Assembly (NCBI RefSeq): GCF_947492965.1
Contig: NZ_CANLOZ010000002.1
Span: 248,001-312,000, forward strand
Reading direction: 5' to 3'
Origin: an uncultured Aquimarina sp.
GTDB taxonomy: Bacteria; Bacteroidota; Bacteroidia; Flavobacteriales; Flavobacteriaceae
DNA length: 64,000 nucleotides
In this document: piece after piece, positions 43,915 through 53,023 of the stretch
How positions within the stretch are numbered: the first letter of the stretch is position 1
Layout: every line of letters starts with the position of its first letter
Translations under genes and position numbers: made by a program
Notes under the pieces: generated by a model
Told to the model about the DNA's origin: nothing
Databases searched by the model: none
What the model saw: only the letters and a program-made list of their open reading frames with translations

Positions 43915-45297
43915 TTACTCTTTACCAGTTGTTCCATACCATTTAGCAATAGTATTTTCTGCGGGTTTAAATCTTGGAGAAAAATCTAAATTGGTAGGCG
44001 CATTATCTTTTTTAGATTGTATGTTCCATTGCCAAATATATGATCCTGCAAACCAATCTTTGTCCCAAAATTCTTCAAAAAGCGCTTGGTAGGCGAGTTG
44101 TTGTGTTTTGTCAGACTTTTGCTTAGATAAGATACTAAATGCTGATCCCCATTCCCAAGGTTTAATGGTAGCAGAAACTTCGCTTTTATAACCTACTTCA
44201 GTAAACAAGATTGGTTTATCATGTTTTTTAGATAAACTTGATAGCGTTTTTGTATATCTTTCCCAACCCTTTTTGATTACATCTAGATCCGGTGATGAGA
44301 CTTCAGTTAAAGGAAAATACGCCTGGATACCAATGTAATCTAATTCATCCCAAAATTCAACATTCTCAAACTCACCATCCCAATTCGCCGCATACGTTAG
44401 CTTACCTTGATATACATTTTTAATTTCTTTAACTAATTCGATCCATTTTTTTGGTTGATTTTCCAATGAACTTCTCAATTCTGTGCCAATACAAAATAAT
44501 TCAACATTTGTATCTGCTGCCATTTTAGCGTAATGCAGCATATTTTTACGATAAGACTCAAACCAAATATCCCAGTTCTCTTTCTTAGTATGGTTTATAT
44601 TGGATCTCCAACCAGTACCTAACCACAGGTGTGGTTTTAGCATGACGTGTATGTTATTCTCTCGGAGTGCTGTTATGGTTCTTAGATGAAGACTATCTCT
44701 TCTTGACCATTTACCAATTTCTTTAGGAATCCGCATTTCCAAGGATTCTTCGTCTTCTTGATCTAAAAATGGGACTACTGCTACCCATTCTATGTTCGTT
44801 TTAATAAGATCATCAATTGCATCAAAATCTTCATTAAACCAACCAAAAACACTCATACCGCGATGTTTTCCATCCTTTTGATACAAATCTTTAGAGATTC
44901 CTGTATTGTTTTCAACCGTTTGTATCCAATTGTAATCAAAATTCTCAAAACTGTTTTTAAAGATTAAGAGTTTATAAATTCCAAAAATTAAAACTAAAGG
45001 CATCAGAAGTCGTACTGAAAATTGTTTAGACATTATTTTGAAACCTCTTTTTTTGTAAACTCTTATAAAATATCTTAAGACTAAATAGATTAGAAATAAT
45101 ATCACAAAGAAAATGTGTATTACAATGGCAAACCTTGTTTTAACCAAAGCATTTCCAAATATTTCGAAAGATTCTGAAAATGTAAGCCCTTGATTCATAG
45201 CGCCAATTATAACAAGTGTTAGGCTAAGAAACCAAGTGAATATATATACCAATAATGCAGGAAAAATTTCTTTTTTTATATTATTTATTTTCTTCAT
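43915..45297 (-). CDS. Membrane-anchored GH113-like glycoside hydrolase
   Basis: 460 residues. Three N-terminal membrane helices (ALLVYIFTWFLSLTLVIIGA, FAIVIHIFFVILFLIYLVLRY, LLMPLVLIFGIYKLLIF), then a TIM barrel from MSVFGWFNEDFDAIDDLIKTNI. Probable acid/base Glu in LFCIGTELRS and nucleophile Glu in ILFTEVGYK, with VMLKPHLWLG and YIGIQAYFPL, as in GH113 mannanases and related barrels. The catalytic domain should lie outside the cytoplasm. Substrate unproven. The membrane module is unusual, as GH113 proteins are mostly soluble or lipoproteins. Confidence 0.75.
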   Translation of the reverse strand: MKKINNIKKEIFPALLVYIFTWFLSLTLVIIGAMNQGLTFSESFEIFGNALVKTRFAIVIHIFFVILFLIYLVLRYFIRVYKKRGFKIMSKQFSVRLLMPLVLIFGIYKLLIFKNSFENFDYNWIQTVENNTGISKDLYQKDGKHRGMSVFGWFNEDFDAIDDLIKTNIEWVAVVPFLDQEDEESLEMRIPKEIGKWSRRDSLHLRTITALRENNIHVMLKPHLWLGTGWRSNINHTKKENWDIWFESYRKNMLHYAKMAADTNVELFCIGTELRSSLENQPKKWIELVKEIKNVYQGKLTYAANWDGEFENVEFWDELDYIGIQAYFPLTEVSSPDLDVIKKGWERYTKTLSSLSKKHDKPILFTEVGYKSEVSATIKPWEWGSAFSILSKQKSDKTQQLAYQALFEEFWDKDWFAGSYIWQWNIQSKKDNAPTNLDFSPRFKPAENTIAKWYGTTGKE

Positions 45298-45470
45298 TTA
45301 TTTAAATGCAACCAGGTAATAATTATTTGTTTTTATGACTAATGTAGGATATAGTTCTCTTCATTATGTTATATAAGAAGCTTTAGATCATAAATTGTTA
45401 CAGTTCATAATGTAAAAGTATTTTCCCATAAAAATTCATCAACTTTAATCGTCTCAATTTTCTTTTCATT

Positions 45471-45478
45471 TATCTTTG
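45471..45478 (+). promoter_or_regulatory. Bacteroidota -7 element TATCTTTG
   Basis: An exact TAnnTTTG match ending 8 bp before the ATG at 45487, giving a nearly leaderless mRNA for the His/Cys-rich protein and TonB receptor. Confidence 0.5.
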
Positions 45479-45486
45479 CAAAAGAT

Positions 45487-45804
45487 ATGAGATTTTTTTG
45501 TGTCCTTTTATCGATTTTCATAGTTGGTTTAACAATAAAACCATGCGAAGATGCTTTTGAGATAAATGAAGAGGGTAAATTTTCATTTTATGGAGATCAT
45601 GATCATTCTCATGATGAGGAAGATTCTTGTTCGGAGCTTTGCATATGTCTATGTTGTGGGGTAACCATTACCTATGAATTACAAAAACAATATGTTTTAG
45701 AAATAAAACCTGAAATTATTTCTAAAGATGATTTCACAATTCAACCACAATATATATATCACTTTCTTTCTGATATATGGCAGCCGCCACGGTTTATGTC
45801 CTAA
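45487..45804 (+). CDS. DUF6660-like His/Cys-rich secreted protein
   Basis: 105 residues with a signal peptide (MRFFCVLLSIFIVGLTIKPC). The central segment GDHDHSHDEEDSCSELCICLCCG is dense in His, Asp, Glu and Cys and should bind metal. It sits 66 bp upstream of a TonB receptor, the usual place of such small proteins in Bacteroidota. I infer a sensor or periplasmic metal-binding role in Cu, Zn or Co/Ni homeostasis; the metal is not evident. Confidence 0.7.
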   Translation: MRFFCVLLSIFIVGLTIKPCEDAFEINEEGKFSFYGDHDHSHDEEDSCSELCICLCCGVTITYELQKQYVLEIKPEIISKDDFTIQPQYIYHFLSDIWQPPRFMS

Positions 45805-45870
45805 TTTTTAATTGAATTCATTCGAATTCTATTTATAGATACATAAACTAATTTTAATTTTTATTTCATA

Positions 45871-48048
45871 ATGAAAAATACAATATGGAGTATCATACTC
45901 CTTGTTTTCTCATTTGCATATGTAAATGGGCAAACACATAGTATTACGATAAAGGTATTATCAGAAGATACAAATGAACCACTAATTGGTGCAACAGTTT
46001 ATTTAAAAGATATAGATAAAGGTAGTATCACTGACTTAGATGGTATTGCGGTAATAAATGATATTCCAAAAGGAACATACGCGTATAAAGTGTCTTTTTT
46101 GGGTTTTAAATCTATTGAAAACACAATTGAAATACCTTATCCAGAGATCTTAACAGTTTATCTTCATGAGGATGGAGAAGCGCTAGAAGAAGTAATTTTG
46201 GAATCTAATCGTAGCACAAGAACTTTTAAAAGAATTCCTACTAGAATTGAATTTATTGGAGGAGAAGAGTTAAGCGAAAAGAATGCAATGAATGCTACAA
46301 ATATTTCTATGGTATTGAGAGAAAGTACAGGAATACAAATGCAACAAACTTCATTAAGTAGTGGCAATGCTAATATTAGAATTCAAGGTCTTGATGGAAG
46401 ATATACACAACTTCTAAGAGATGGTTTTCCTTTGTATTCAGGTTTTTCTAGAGGTTTAAGTATTCTACATATTCCTCCTTTAGATCTAAAGCAGTTTGAG
46501 ATTATTAAAGGAAGTTCTTCTACACTTTATGGTGGTGGTGCCATCGCTGGTTTGGTAAATTTAATTTCTAAAACACCAGAAGAAGAGCCAGATATGGATA
46601 TTATGTTAACACAGACTCATGCTTTAGGAACTACAGGAAATGTGTTTTATAGTAAAAGGAATGAAAAGTTTGGAGTCACTTTATACGGATCTGGTCATTA
46701 CCAAAAGGCTTTTGATCCAGATGATGATGAGTTTAGTAATCTTCCTGAAACAAAATCAATTGCTATTAACCCAAAGTTTTTTTATTATCCATCGGATAAA
46801 ACAACCTTTTGGTTCGGAGTCAATGCCACCTATGATGATAGGTTGGGAGGTAATTTAGATGCTATAGAAAATAATGCAGATAATCTATATACTGAAGAAA
46901 ATATTTCAAGACGTTTAAGTACACAAACCTTATACAAAAGTAACATTGATGCTGAAAAATCATTTTATATCAAAAATAGTTTTTCCTATTTCGATAGGGA
47001 TTTAACTGTACCTACCATTAATTTTAAAGGAAACCAGTTAAACTCATTTACAGAGGCTGTTTATAAGAATATAGGAGAAAGAACAGACTGGGTTTTTGGA
47101 GCTAATTTGTATACTACTGATTTTGACGAAGAGTCAATAGGTCTGCAGCGTGATCAAAGTGATCTTACTGCTGGATTATTTGTAAATAATATCTATGATT
47201 TTACTGATGATTGGATATTAGAAACAGGTTTTAGAGCAGATTATGCTCAGGATTGGGGCTTTTTTCCACTACCAAAAATTTCATTACTATATAAGGCTAA
47301 TCAGTCATTCTCCAGTAGAATTGGTGGAGGATTAGGATATAAAATCCCAGATATATTTACCGAAGAAGCAGAATTTATCAATTTTAATAATATACTAGGT
47401 ATTGCTAAGGATAATTTAGAGGCTGAAAGATCTTATGGCGTAAATCTTGATTTTAACTACGAAACTTATCTAACTGATGAGATAAATTTTTCGGTAAATC
47501 AACTGTTCTACATTACTGCTATTCAGAAGGGATTGTTACTTACAAATACGGGTACTGGATTTTTTCAATATGAAAATGCTGATGATAATATTGTAAGTAG
47601 GGGAGCTGAAACTAATATAAAGTTCAGTTATAGAGATTTTAGATGGTTTCTGAACTACGCATTTATTGATACTAGGTTAAATTATCTAGATGGTAATCCA
47701 CAAAAGCCTTTGACTGCAAGACATAACGCTGGTAGTGTTATCATGTATGAAAATGAAAAATGGAGATTAGGTTTTGAATCGTATTATATTGGAAGACAAT
47801 TATTATCTGATGGAACTGAAACTACCGATTTTATTAAAATGGGGCTTTTAGGAATGCGTAATTTTAATTGGGCCACCGTTTTTGTGAATTTTGAAAATTT
47901 TACCGATCGAAGACAGAGTAGATTTTCTCCATTAGTTTCAGGATCAAATGATAATCCAACTTTTGCAGAAATTTATGCGCCAACCGATGGTTTTATCCTA
48001 AGTGTTGGTATTATTATTAAACCATTTGGTCAAAAACATCATCATTAA
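45871..48048 (+). CDS. TonB-dependent receptor with CarboxypepD_reg domain
   Basis: 725 residues. Signal peptide (IWSIILLVFSFAYVNG), a CarboxypepD_reg domain at about 24-110 (SITIKVLSEDTNEPLIGATVYLKD), plug domain (NIRIQGLDGRYTQLLRDGFPLYSG, IEIIKGSS-like EIIKGSSSTLYGGGAIAG) and a 22-strand-type barrel ending KPFGQKHHH. With the His/Cys-rich protein upstream, metal or metallophore uptake is likely. No SusD partner follows, so glycan uptake is less likely. Confidence 0.92.
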   Translation: MKNTIWSIILLVFSFAYVNGQTHSITIKVLSEDTNEPLIGATVYLKDIDKGSITDLDGIAVINDIPKGTYAYKVSFLGFKSIENTIEIPYPEILTVYLHEDGEALEEVILESNRSTRTFKRIPTRIEFIGGEELSEKNAMNATNISMVLRESTGIQMQQTSLSSGNANIRIQGLDGRYTQLLRDGFPLYSGFSRGLSILHIPPLDLKQFEIIKGSSSTLYGGGAIAGLVNLISKTPEEEPDMDIMLTQTHALGTTGNVFYSKRNEKFGVTLYGSGHYQKAFDPDDDEFSNLPETKSIAINPKFFYYPSDKTTFWFGVNATYDDRLGGNLDAIENNADNLYTEENISRRLSTQTLYKSNIDAEKSFYIKNSFSYFDRDLTVPTINFKGNQLNSFTEAVYKNIGERTDWVFGANLYTTDFDEESIGLQRDQSDLTAGLFVNNIYDFTDDWILETGFRADYAQDWGFFPLPKISLLYKANQSFSSRIGGGLGYKIPDIFTEEAEFINFNNILGIAKDNLEAERSYGVNLDFNYETYLTDEINFSVNQLFYITAIQKGLLLTNTGTGFFQYENADDNIVSRGAETNIKFSYRDFRWFLNYAFIDTRLNYLDGNPQKPLTARHNAGSVIMYENEKWRLGFESYYIGRQLLSDGTETTDFIKMGLLGMRNFNWATVFVNFENFTDRRQSRFSPLVSGSNDNPTFAEIYAPTDGFILSVGIIIKPFGQKHHH

Positions 48049-48058
48049 TATATTCTAG

Positions 48059-48103
48059 AACATAGAACATCTTAGTTGTGGTTATAGTAAGATGTTCTAT
48101 GTT
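48059..48103 (+). terminator. Terminator of the TonB receptor gene
   Basis: AACATAGAACATCTTA and its perfect 16-bp complement, followed by TTTGAG, 10 bp after the stop. Confidence 0.88.
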
Positions 48104-48148
48104 TTTGAGTATTCACTTGTTTTTTTACTCCTAACGAGATAAAGGAGT

Positions 48149-49033
48149 CTAGTTTTTAGTAGTTACTTCTAACTTATACCCAACACCATGAATGTTTACA
48201 ATCTTAACTTCAGCATTGTTAGTTAATTTTTTACGCAATTTAGAAATAAACATATCCAAACTTCTACCAACGATAACTCCATTATCTTCCCAAACTTCTT
48301 TGATAAGTTGTTCTCTTTTTACAATCTGATTCGGTTGACGGGCAAGTAGGTTTAAAATTTCACTTTCTTTAGTTGTTAAACTAATTTCGGTTTCATCTTT
48401 AACTAGCTTTTGTTGGTCCGGAAAAAATAGAAATTCTCCAATAATCCTGTGATTAGAGTTCACTTCTGTAGTGTTATTTTGTTCTTTTCTTTTGAAAAAT
48501 GTCAAGCTAGACATTGCAATCAAAAGTAAAACTAATAGAGAAAAAGTATATACATTACCTACACTACCATATAAAGAGTGATCGGTATCATCTAGCATCA
48601 TTACTTTGATGGTATAGCAGCTTTCTGGAAGATTTCTACCGATACAAGAAATACTATTTTCTTCAATAGGTCTTAACACTTCATAGCTGTAAGACACTTC
48701 TTTAGTAGTACAATCTATTAGTTCTGTAATGTAATTTTGTGGAAGTTTCGTTTTTTTCAATTCTACATCTATAATCTCTACCAATTCTTCAGGGTTAATG
48801 GCAATTTCCTTTTGAAAAGATATTTCATATGTTTTATCAGATACTCTTTTTATTGGTAATACCAAGGAAGTAGTATCATTATTTTTTAGCAGCAATTGAT
48901 TTCCAACTGACCTCAAAGCTACTTTTACTTTTTCTGGATAGAATGATATTTTTTTTGAGGAGAAACTAAATACCGTTATACAGCCAACTAATACAATAAG
49001 AAGAATAGCTACAACTTTTACCTTTTTTTTCAT
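48149..49033 (-). CDS. Membrane-tethered OmpR-type winged-helix regulator
   Basis: 294 residues: N-terminal membrane anchor (VKVVAILLIVLVGCITVFSF), ~140-residue periplasmic domain with two Cys (IDCTTKE, SCIGRN, plus ESCYTI), a second helix (VYTFSLLVLLLIAMSSLTFF), then a C-terminal cytoplasmic Trans_reg_C domain (LTTKESEILNLLARQPNQIVKREQLIKEVWED, GRSLDMFISKLRKKL, IVNIHGVGYKLEV). It has no receiver domain, so it senses directly across the membrane, like ToxR/CadC but with the DNA-binding domain at the other end. It may control the TonB receptor region or the FKBP-YceI gene it diverges from. Confidence 0.85.
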   Translation of the reverse strand: MKKKVKVVAILLIVLVGCITVFSFSSKKISFYPEKVKVALRSVGNQLLLKNNDTTSLVLPIKRVSDKTYEISFQKEIAINPEELVEIIDVELKKTKLPQNYITELIDCTTKEVSYSYEVLRPIEENSISCIGRNLPESCYTIKVMMLDDTDHSLYGSVGNVYTFSLLVLLLIAMSSLTFFKRKEQNNTTEVNSNHRIIGEFLFFPDQQKLVKDETEISLTTKESEILNLLARQPNQIVKREQLIKEVWEDNGVIVGRSLDMFISKLRKKLTNNAEVKIVNIHGVGYKLEVTTKN

Positions 49034-49160
49034 GAATATGGCTTATTACTCTAATATTTACATATTATTTACAATTGTGATACACTTTTTTACAACTCAT
49101 TTATATAGGTAAGCGTATACCAAAACTACTTTAGCTTAAAGTAATCAAAAAATAATATCT

Positions 49161-50153
49161 ATGAAGACTAAAGTAAGAATTCAAGCGAATAAATTGAGTG
49201 ATTTATTTGTTAAAATCTATCTATCCATAATTACAATTACATCGCTATATGCTTGTTCGGAATCAAATGATTATATAACAACAGACTCAGGATTGAAATA
49301 TAAAATTACAAAAGCGGGCAATGGGCCTAAAGTAATTGCTGGTCAGGAAGTGCTAATCCACGAGACAACGAGATATATGAATGATTCTCTTGTATATACT
49401 TCTAGAAGTAGACAAAATCCATTAAAAATTTTAGTAGGGGGAAATCAGGTGATTAAAGGAGTAGAAGAAGGTTTACTTGGAATGCAAAAAGGTGAAATTA
49501 AGGAATTAATAGTTCCTCCAGCTTTAAGTAAAAGAACAGGTAATATAACATTTCCCCATCCAGACTCTACATTACACTATGATATTGAATTAATAGATAT
49601 TATAGATCAAAATCCAACATCATTATTAGATTCGATCACTGTAATGAAAATATCAGTGGATAGTAGCTCACTCAGATGGGAAGGATTTAATAAACTACAT
49701 ACAGGTGGTCATTATGGTACTGTTAAATTTTCAAGTGGCGAATTTTATAAAAAGGACGATAAAATTGTAGGAGGAGAGTTTATTGTAGATATGAATACTA
49801 TTGTAAATATAGATGGTGGTTATAATGAGGGATTAGTAGATCATTTAAAAAATGAAGACTTCTTTGATACAGAGAAATATCCAATCGCTAGGCTTTATAT
49901 CAGAGAAGTACTGTACAAGACTAATTCTGAAGTAACAATACAAGCAGATTTAATGATAAAAGACATCAATAACACGATATCATTTGATGCCAATATCGAT
50001 GAAAATGATAGTAGAGTAAAGTTTCAAACAAAGTTTGCAATTGATAGAACAAAATGGGGTATAACGCATGCTTCAGGAAGTATTTTTGGTGGTGTAGCGG
50101 ATAATCTTTTATCTGATGAAGTACAATTTGACGTGGTAATTTTAACAGAATAA
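49161..50153 (+). CDS. FKBP-YceI fusion lipoprotein
   Basis: 330 residues. Signal with lipobox ITSLYAC. Residues ~40-140 are an FKBP peptidyl-prolyl isomerase domain (SGLKYKITKAGNGP, EVLIHETTRYMNDSLVYTS, VIKGVEEGLLGMQKGEIKELIVPP). Residues ~155-330 are a YceI lipocalin-like domain (SLRWEGFNKLHTGGHYGTVKF, FIVDMNTIVNIDG, KYPIARLYI, FAIDRTKWGITH). YceI barrels bind isoprenoid-like lipids. Both domains are common as separate secreted proteins; I know of no common fusion. It diverges from the membrane-tethered regulator. Confidence 0.88.
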   Translation: MKTKVRIQANKLSDLFVKIYLSIITITSLYACSESNDYITTDSGLKYKITKAGNGPKVIAGQEVLIHETTRYMNDSLVYTSRSRQNPLKILVGGNQVIKGVEEGLLGMQKGEIKELIVPPALSKRTGNITFPHPDSTLHYDIELIDIIDQNPTSLLDSITVMKISVDSSSLRWEGFNKLHTGGHYGTVKFSSGEFYKKDDKIVGGEFIVDMNTIVNIDGGYNEGLVDHLKNEDFFDTEKYPIARLYIREVLYKTNSEVTIQADLMIKDINNTISFDANIDENDSRVKFQTKFAIDRTKWGITHASGSIFGGVADNLLSDEVQFDVVILTE

Positions 50154-50252
50154 AATCTCTAAAAATCAAATAGATTCTGTGTAATTGACAAACCATAAAA
50201 AAATCCTGACATATTTTATGATAAATAATCTGCATAAATCCATAAAAGGAGT

Positions 50253-50260
50253 TAGTTTTG
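50253..50260 (+). promoter_or_regulatory. Bacteroidota -7 element TAGTTTTG
   Basis: An exact TAnnTTTG match 22 bp before the helicase start. Confidence 0.45.
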
Positions 50261-50281
50261 CAGCCCTAGAAATAAGAAAAT

Positions 50282-51832
50282 ATGTCGGATTCAACTACGG
50301 AATTACAGGAAAAAAAGACTGGTAAGGATTTATATAGTTATCAAAAAGGTGCTATAAATAAAATTTTTAAGTGTTTTGAAGATGCTAGAGAGGATTATCA
50401 TTTGTTGTACCAATTACCTACAGGTGGAGGAAAAACAGTTATTTTTTCCGAGATTGTTAGGCAATATCTAAAACACCATAATAAGAAGGTATTGGTGATG
50501 ACCCACCGTATAGAGCTATGTAAACAAACATCTAGTATGCTTACTGGTTTTGGAGTGGTGAATAAAGTAGTTGATAGTAAAGCGAATTTAGATGATCAAG
50601 CTAATTATAGCTGTTTTGTAGCAATGGTGGAAACCTTAAATAATAGGTTGAATGAAGACAAATTAGATATTTCTGATATAGGATTAGTGATTATTGATGA
50701 GGCCCATTATAATTCATTTACCAAATTATTTAAGTTTTTTGAAAGATCTTTCATCTTAGGAGTAACGGCAACTCCATTGAGTTCTAATGTAAAACTACCA
50801 ATGAAAGATAATTATGATGAATTAATTGTTGGTGAAACGATAGAATCTCTAATAGAGAATGAGTTTTTGGCTAGAGCAGAAGTGTTTGCCTATAATATGG
50901 GACTTACCTCTTTAGAGGTTGGATCCAATGGAGATTATACGGTGAAATCTTCTGAAGATTTATATACCAATAGTTCTATGCTGGGTCAATTAGTACAGGC
51001 ATATGAAAAACATTCTAAAGGTAAAAAGACCTTAATCTTTAATAATGGAATTAACACATCCTTGCATGTATATGATACGTTTAGGTCTGCTGGATATGCT
51101 ATTGCTCATTTAGATAATACAGCAACAAAAAAACAGCGTAAACAAATATTGAAATGGTTTAAAGAAACTCCCGATGCTATTCTTACGTCTGTAAGTATTC
51201 TTACTACAGGTTTTGATGAGCCTACAGTAGATACTATTATTTTAAATCGGGCGACCAAATCCTTGACTTTATATTATCAAATGATCGGAAGAGGATCACG
51301 TATACTCAAAAATAAATCAACATTTAATGTGATTGATTTAGGAAATAACTATCATAGGTTTGGACCTTGGGGAGCAGATTTAGATTGGCAAAAAATATTC
51401 AATTCTCCTGATTATTATATGGATAAACTTCTTAATGATGAGGAAATTGAAAGTAAGTTTAAACATGAAATGCCAGAAGAGTTAAGAGCAGAATTTGCAA
51501 ACTCTAAGGAAGTATATTTCGATATTAAAGAAACTTATAAAGATTCTGTACGAAACGGAGAGTCATCAAAGGTTGTACTGGAAAGATCTATTGCTCAGCA
51601 TGCCAAAATATGCATAGAGAATAGCGAAGATGTGTATGATGCTATTGCACTTGCAAAAATGTTAGGTGATGATATAGATCACAGAATTCAGAGTTATGCA
51701 AAATGTATAAGCAGAAGCACCCATAATTTTTTATCTTGGTTAAAAGATGATTATAGAAAAAAATTGAATGCTTATTTACGTGAAAACTTCGATGAAAAAT
51801 TTGAAGAAATACACGGAAGACCACCAGAATAG
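50282..51832 (+). CDS. SF2 DEAH-box helicase
   Basis: 516 residues with RecA-like motor domains: motif I QLPTGGGKTVIF, Ia MTHRIEL, II VIIDEAHYN, III GVTATPL, and helicase C with NNGINTS, SVSILTTGFDEPTVDTIIL and motif VI QMIGRGSRIL. The order fits the ResIII/type I-like or RadD-like DEAD/H family. Nucleic-acid substrate unknown. It is monocistronic and converges on rlmF with a 7-bp gap. Confidence 0.88.
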   Translation: MSDSTTELQEKKTGKDLYSYQKGAINKIFKCFEDAREDYHLLYQLPTGGGKTVIFSEIVRQYLKHHNKKVLVMTHRIELCKQTSSMLTGFGVVNKVVDSKANLDDQANYSCFVAMVETLNNRLNEDKLDISDIGLVIIDEAHYNSFTKLFKFFERSFILGVTATPLSSNVKLPMKDNYDELIVGETIESLIENEFLARAEVFAYNMGLTSLEVGSNGDYTVKSSEDLYTNSSMLGQLVQAYEKHSKGKKTLIFNNGINTSLHVYDTFRSAGYAIAHLDNTATKKQRKQILKWFKETPDAILTSVSILTTGFDEPTVDTIILNRATKSLTLYYQMIGRGSRILKNKSTFNVIDLGNNYHRFGPWGADLDWQKIFNSPDYYMDKLLNDEEIESKFKHEMPEELRAEFANSKEVYFDIKETYKDSVRNGESSKVVLERSIAQHAKICIENSEDVYDAIALAKMLGDDIDHRIQSYAKCISRSTHNFLSWLKDDYRKKLNAYLRENFDEKFEEIHGRPPE

Positions 51833-51839
51833 GGGTGGT
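51820..51839. terminator. Short hairpin overlapping the helicase stop
   Basis: ACCACC/GGTGGT around an 8-nt loop, then TTTAAAT. It may terminate both converging transcripts. Confidence 0.4.
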
Positions 51840-52700
51840 TTAAATTTCTGGGAATTTCCAGGCGATAAACCGACTTATTTTGTTTCCAATGGGCATGTCA
51901 ACAGTTTTGTAGTTTGCTTTTAGTTTATCGAGTTGTTTATGAATTTTTTTTAAGTTTTCTTTTTTCGAAACCAATGATGTGAACCATCCTACTTGATTTC
52001 TATAGGATACGCTTTGTTTAATCATTCGTTTTGTAAAGAGTGCTTCGCCACCATTACACCATAATTCGTTTGCTTGCCCGCCGAAATTAAGATTAGACTT
52101 TCTGATCTTTAGGTTTTTAAGTTTCATAAGAGTGCCTTTGGTTGCTTCTTGTTCTGAAGAATGAAAAGGAGGATTGCACATCGTAAAATGATAGTACTCA
52201 TTTGTTTTTATGATGTTTTCAAAAATAAATGCATTATCCGTTTGATGTCTAATCTCAATTTTTTTATCCAGATTAGGTGTTAGTTGAATATTATTTCTTG
52301 CACTCGATATGGCAGTAGGGTTTATATCTGAACCTACCATTTTCCAATTATATATTTGAGATCCCAGAATTGGATAAATACAGTTAGCTCCAACTCCTAT
52401 GTCTAAACCTTTAATAGGAGCGTTGATATTTTTATATTCGATTAAATCAGCAATATGATGAATATACTCAGCTCGACCTGGTATTGGAGGACATAGATAC
52501 CCTTCTGGGATATCCCAATCTTTCAGATTATAATGATGAATTAATATAGCTCTATTTAATTCTTTTACAGATTTTGGATCTGAAAAATCGATAGTCCGAG
52601 AACCTTTAGGGTTAAAAATAACATATTTTTTCAGTCCGTTATTAGCTATACAGAGTTTATCAAAGTTATAAGGTGAATTATGAATGTTATTTGAGTGCAT
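51840..52700 (-). CDS. rlmF: 23S rRNA (adenine-1618-N6)-methyltransferase
   Basis: 286 residues. The start of the family is recognisable (SPYNFDKLC, NPKGSRTIDFSDPKSVKELNRAIL, YNLKDWDIPEGYLCPPIPGRAEYIHHIADL), followed by SAM-site GLDIGVGANCIYPI and the catalytic NPPF in FTMCNPPFHSSEQEA. It methylates A1618 of 23S rRNA. The long non-coding region 52701-53448 separates it from the metalloprotease. Confidence 0.93.
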   Translation of the reverse strand: MHSNNIHNSPYNFDKLCIANNGLKKYVIFNPKGSRTIDFSDPKSVKELNRAILIHHYNLKDWDIPEGYLCPPIPGRAEYIHHIADLIEYKNINAPIKGLDIGVGANCIYPILGSQIYNWKMVGSDINPTAISSARNNIQLTPNLDKKIEIRHQTDNAFIFENIIKTNEYYHFTMCNPPFHSSEQEATKGTLMKLKNLKIRKSNLNFGGQANELWCNGGEALFTKRMIKQSVSYRNQVGWFTSLVSKKENLKKIHKQLDKLKANYKTVDMPIGNKISRFIAWKFPEI

Positions 52701-52901
52701 AATTTGACTAAAGCTTTTTCAAAGCTAAAATATTTATATACGTTACAATAATAACGATAAATAAAGTTATTATCGTTTTTAAATCAACAGGTGGAATAAA
52801 GAAAGACGTTAAACCAAACATCATTATGAAGCATAATTTGGTTTGTTTTAAACTTTTTAGAGGAATTTTAATACAATTGTTAGGTGAAAAACATAAAAAA
52901 T

Positions 52902-52977
52902 TCGTTGAAATACCATTTAATATCGTTGAAATACCATGTTAATTTTGTTAAAATTACTGTTTTATTGTGTTAAAATT
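52902..52977. promoter_or_regulatory. Four helically phased GTTRAAAT direct repeats (LytTR-like spacing)
   Basis: TCGTTGAAATACCAT occurs at 52902 and 52923, and TGTTAAAATT at 52946 and 52968. The GTT cores start at 52904, 52925, 52947 and 52969: spacings 21, 22 and 22 bp. LytTR regulators bind 9-bp direct repeats with a 12-13-bp gap, the same period, and a core close to CGTTnA. A LytTR regulator is encoded at 58057-58728. Confidence 0.45.
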
Positions 52978-53023
52978 GTGTTTTCAACCAATTTCAATAC
53001 GATTTATTTAAACTGTAGCTTAT

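Noticed and set aside
43826..44092. Plus-strand 88-residue ORF
   Set aside because: Mostly antisense to the C-terminus of the GH113-like gene.
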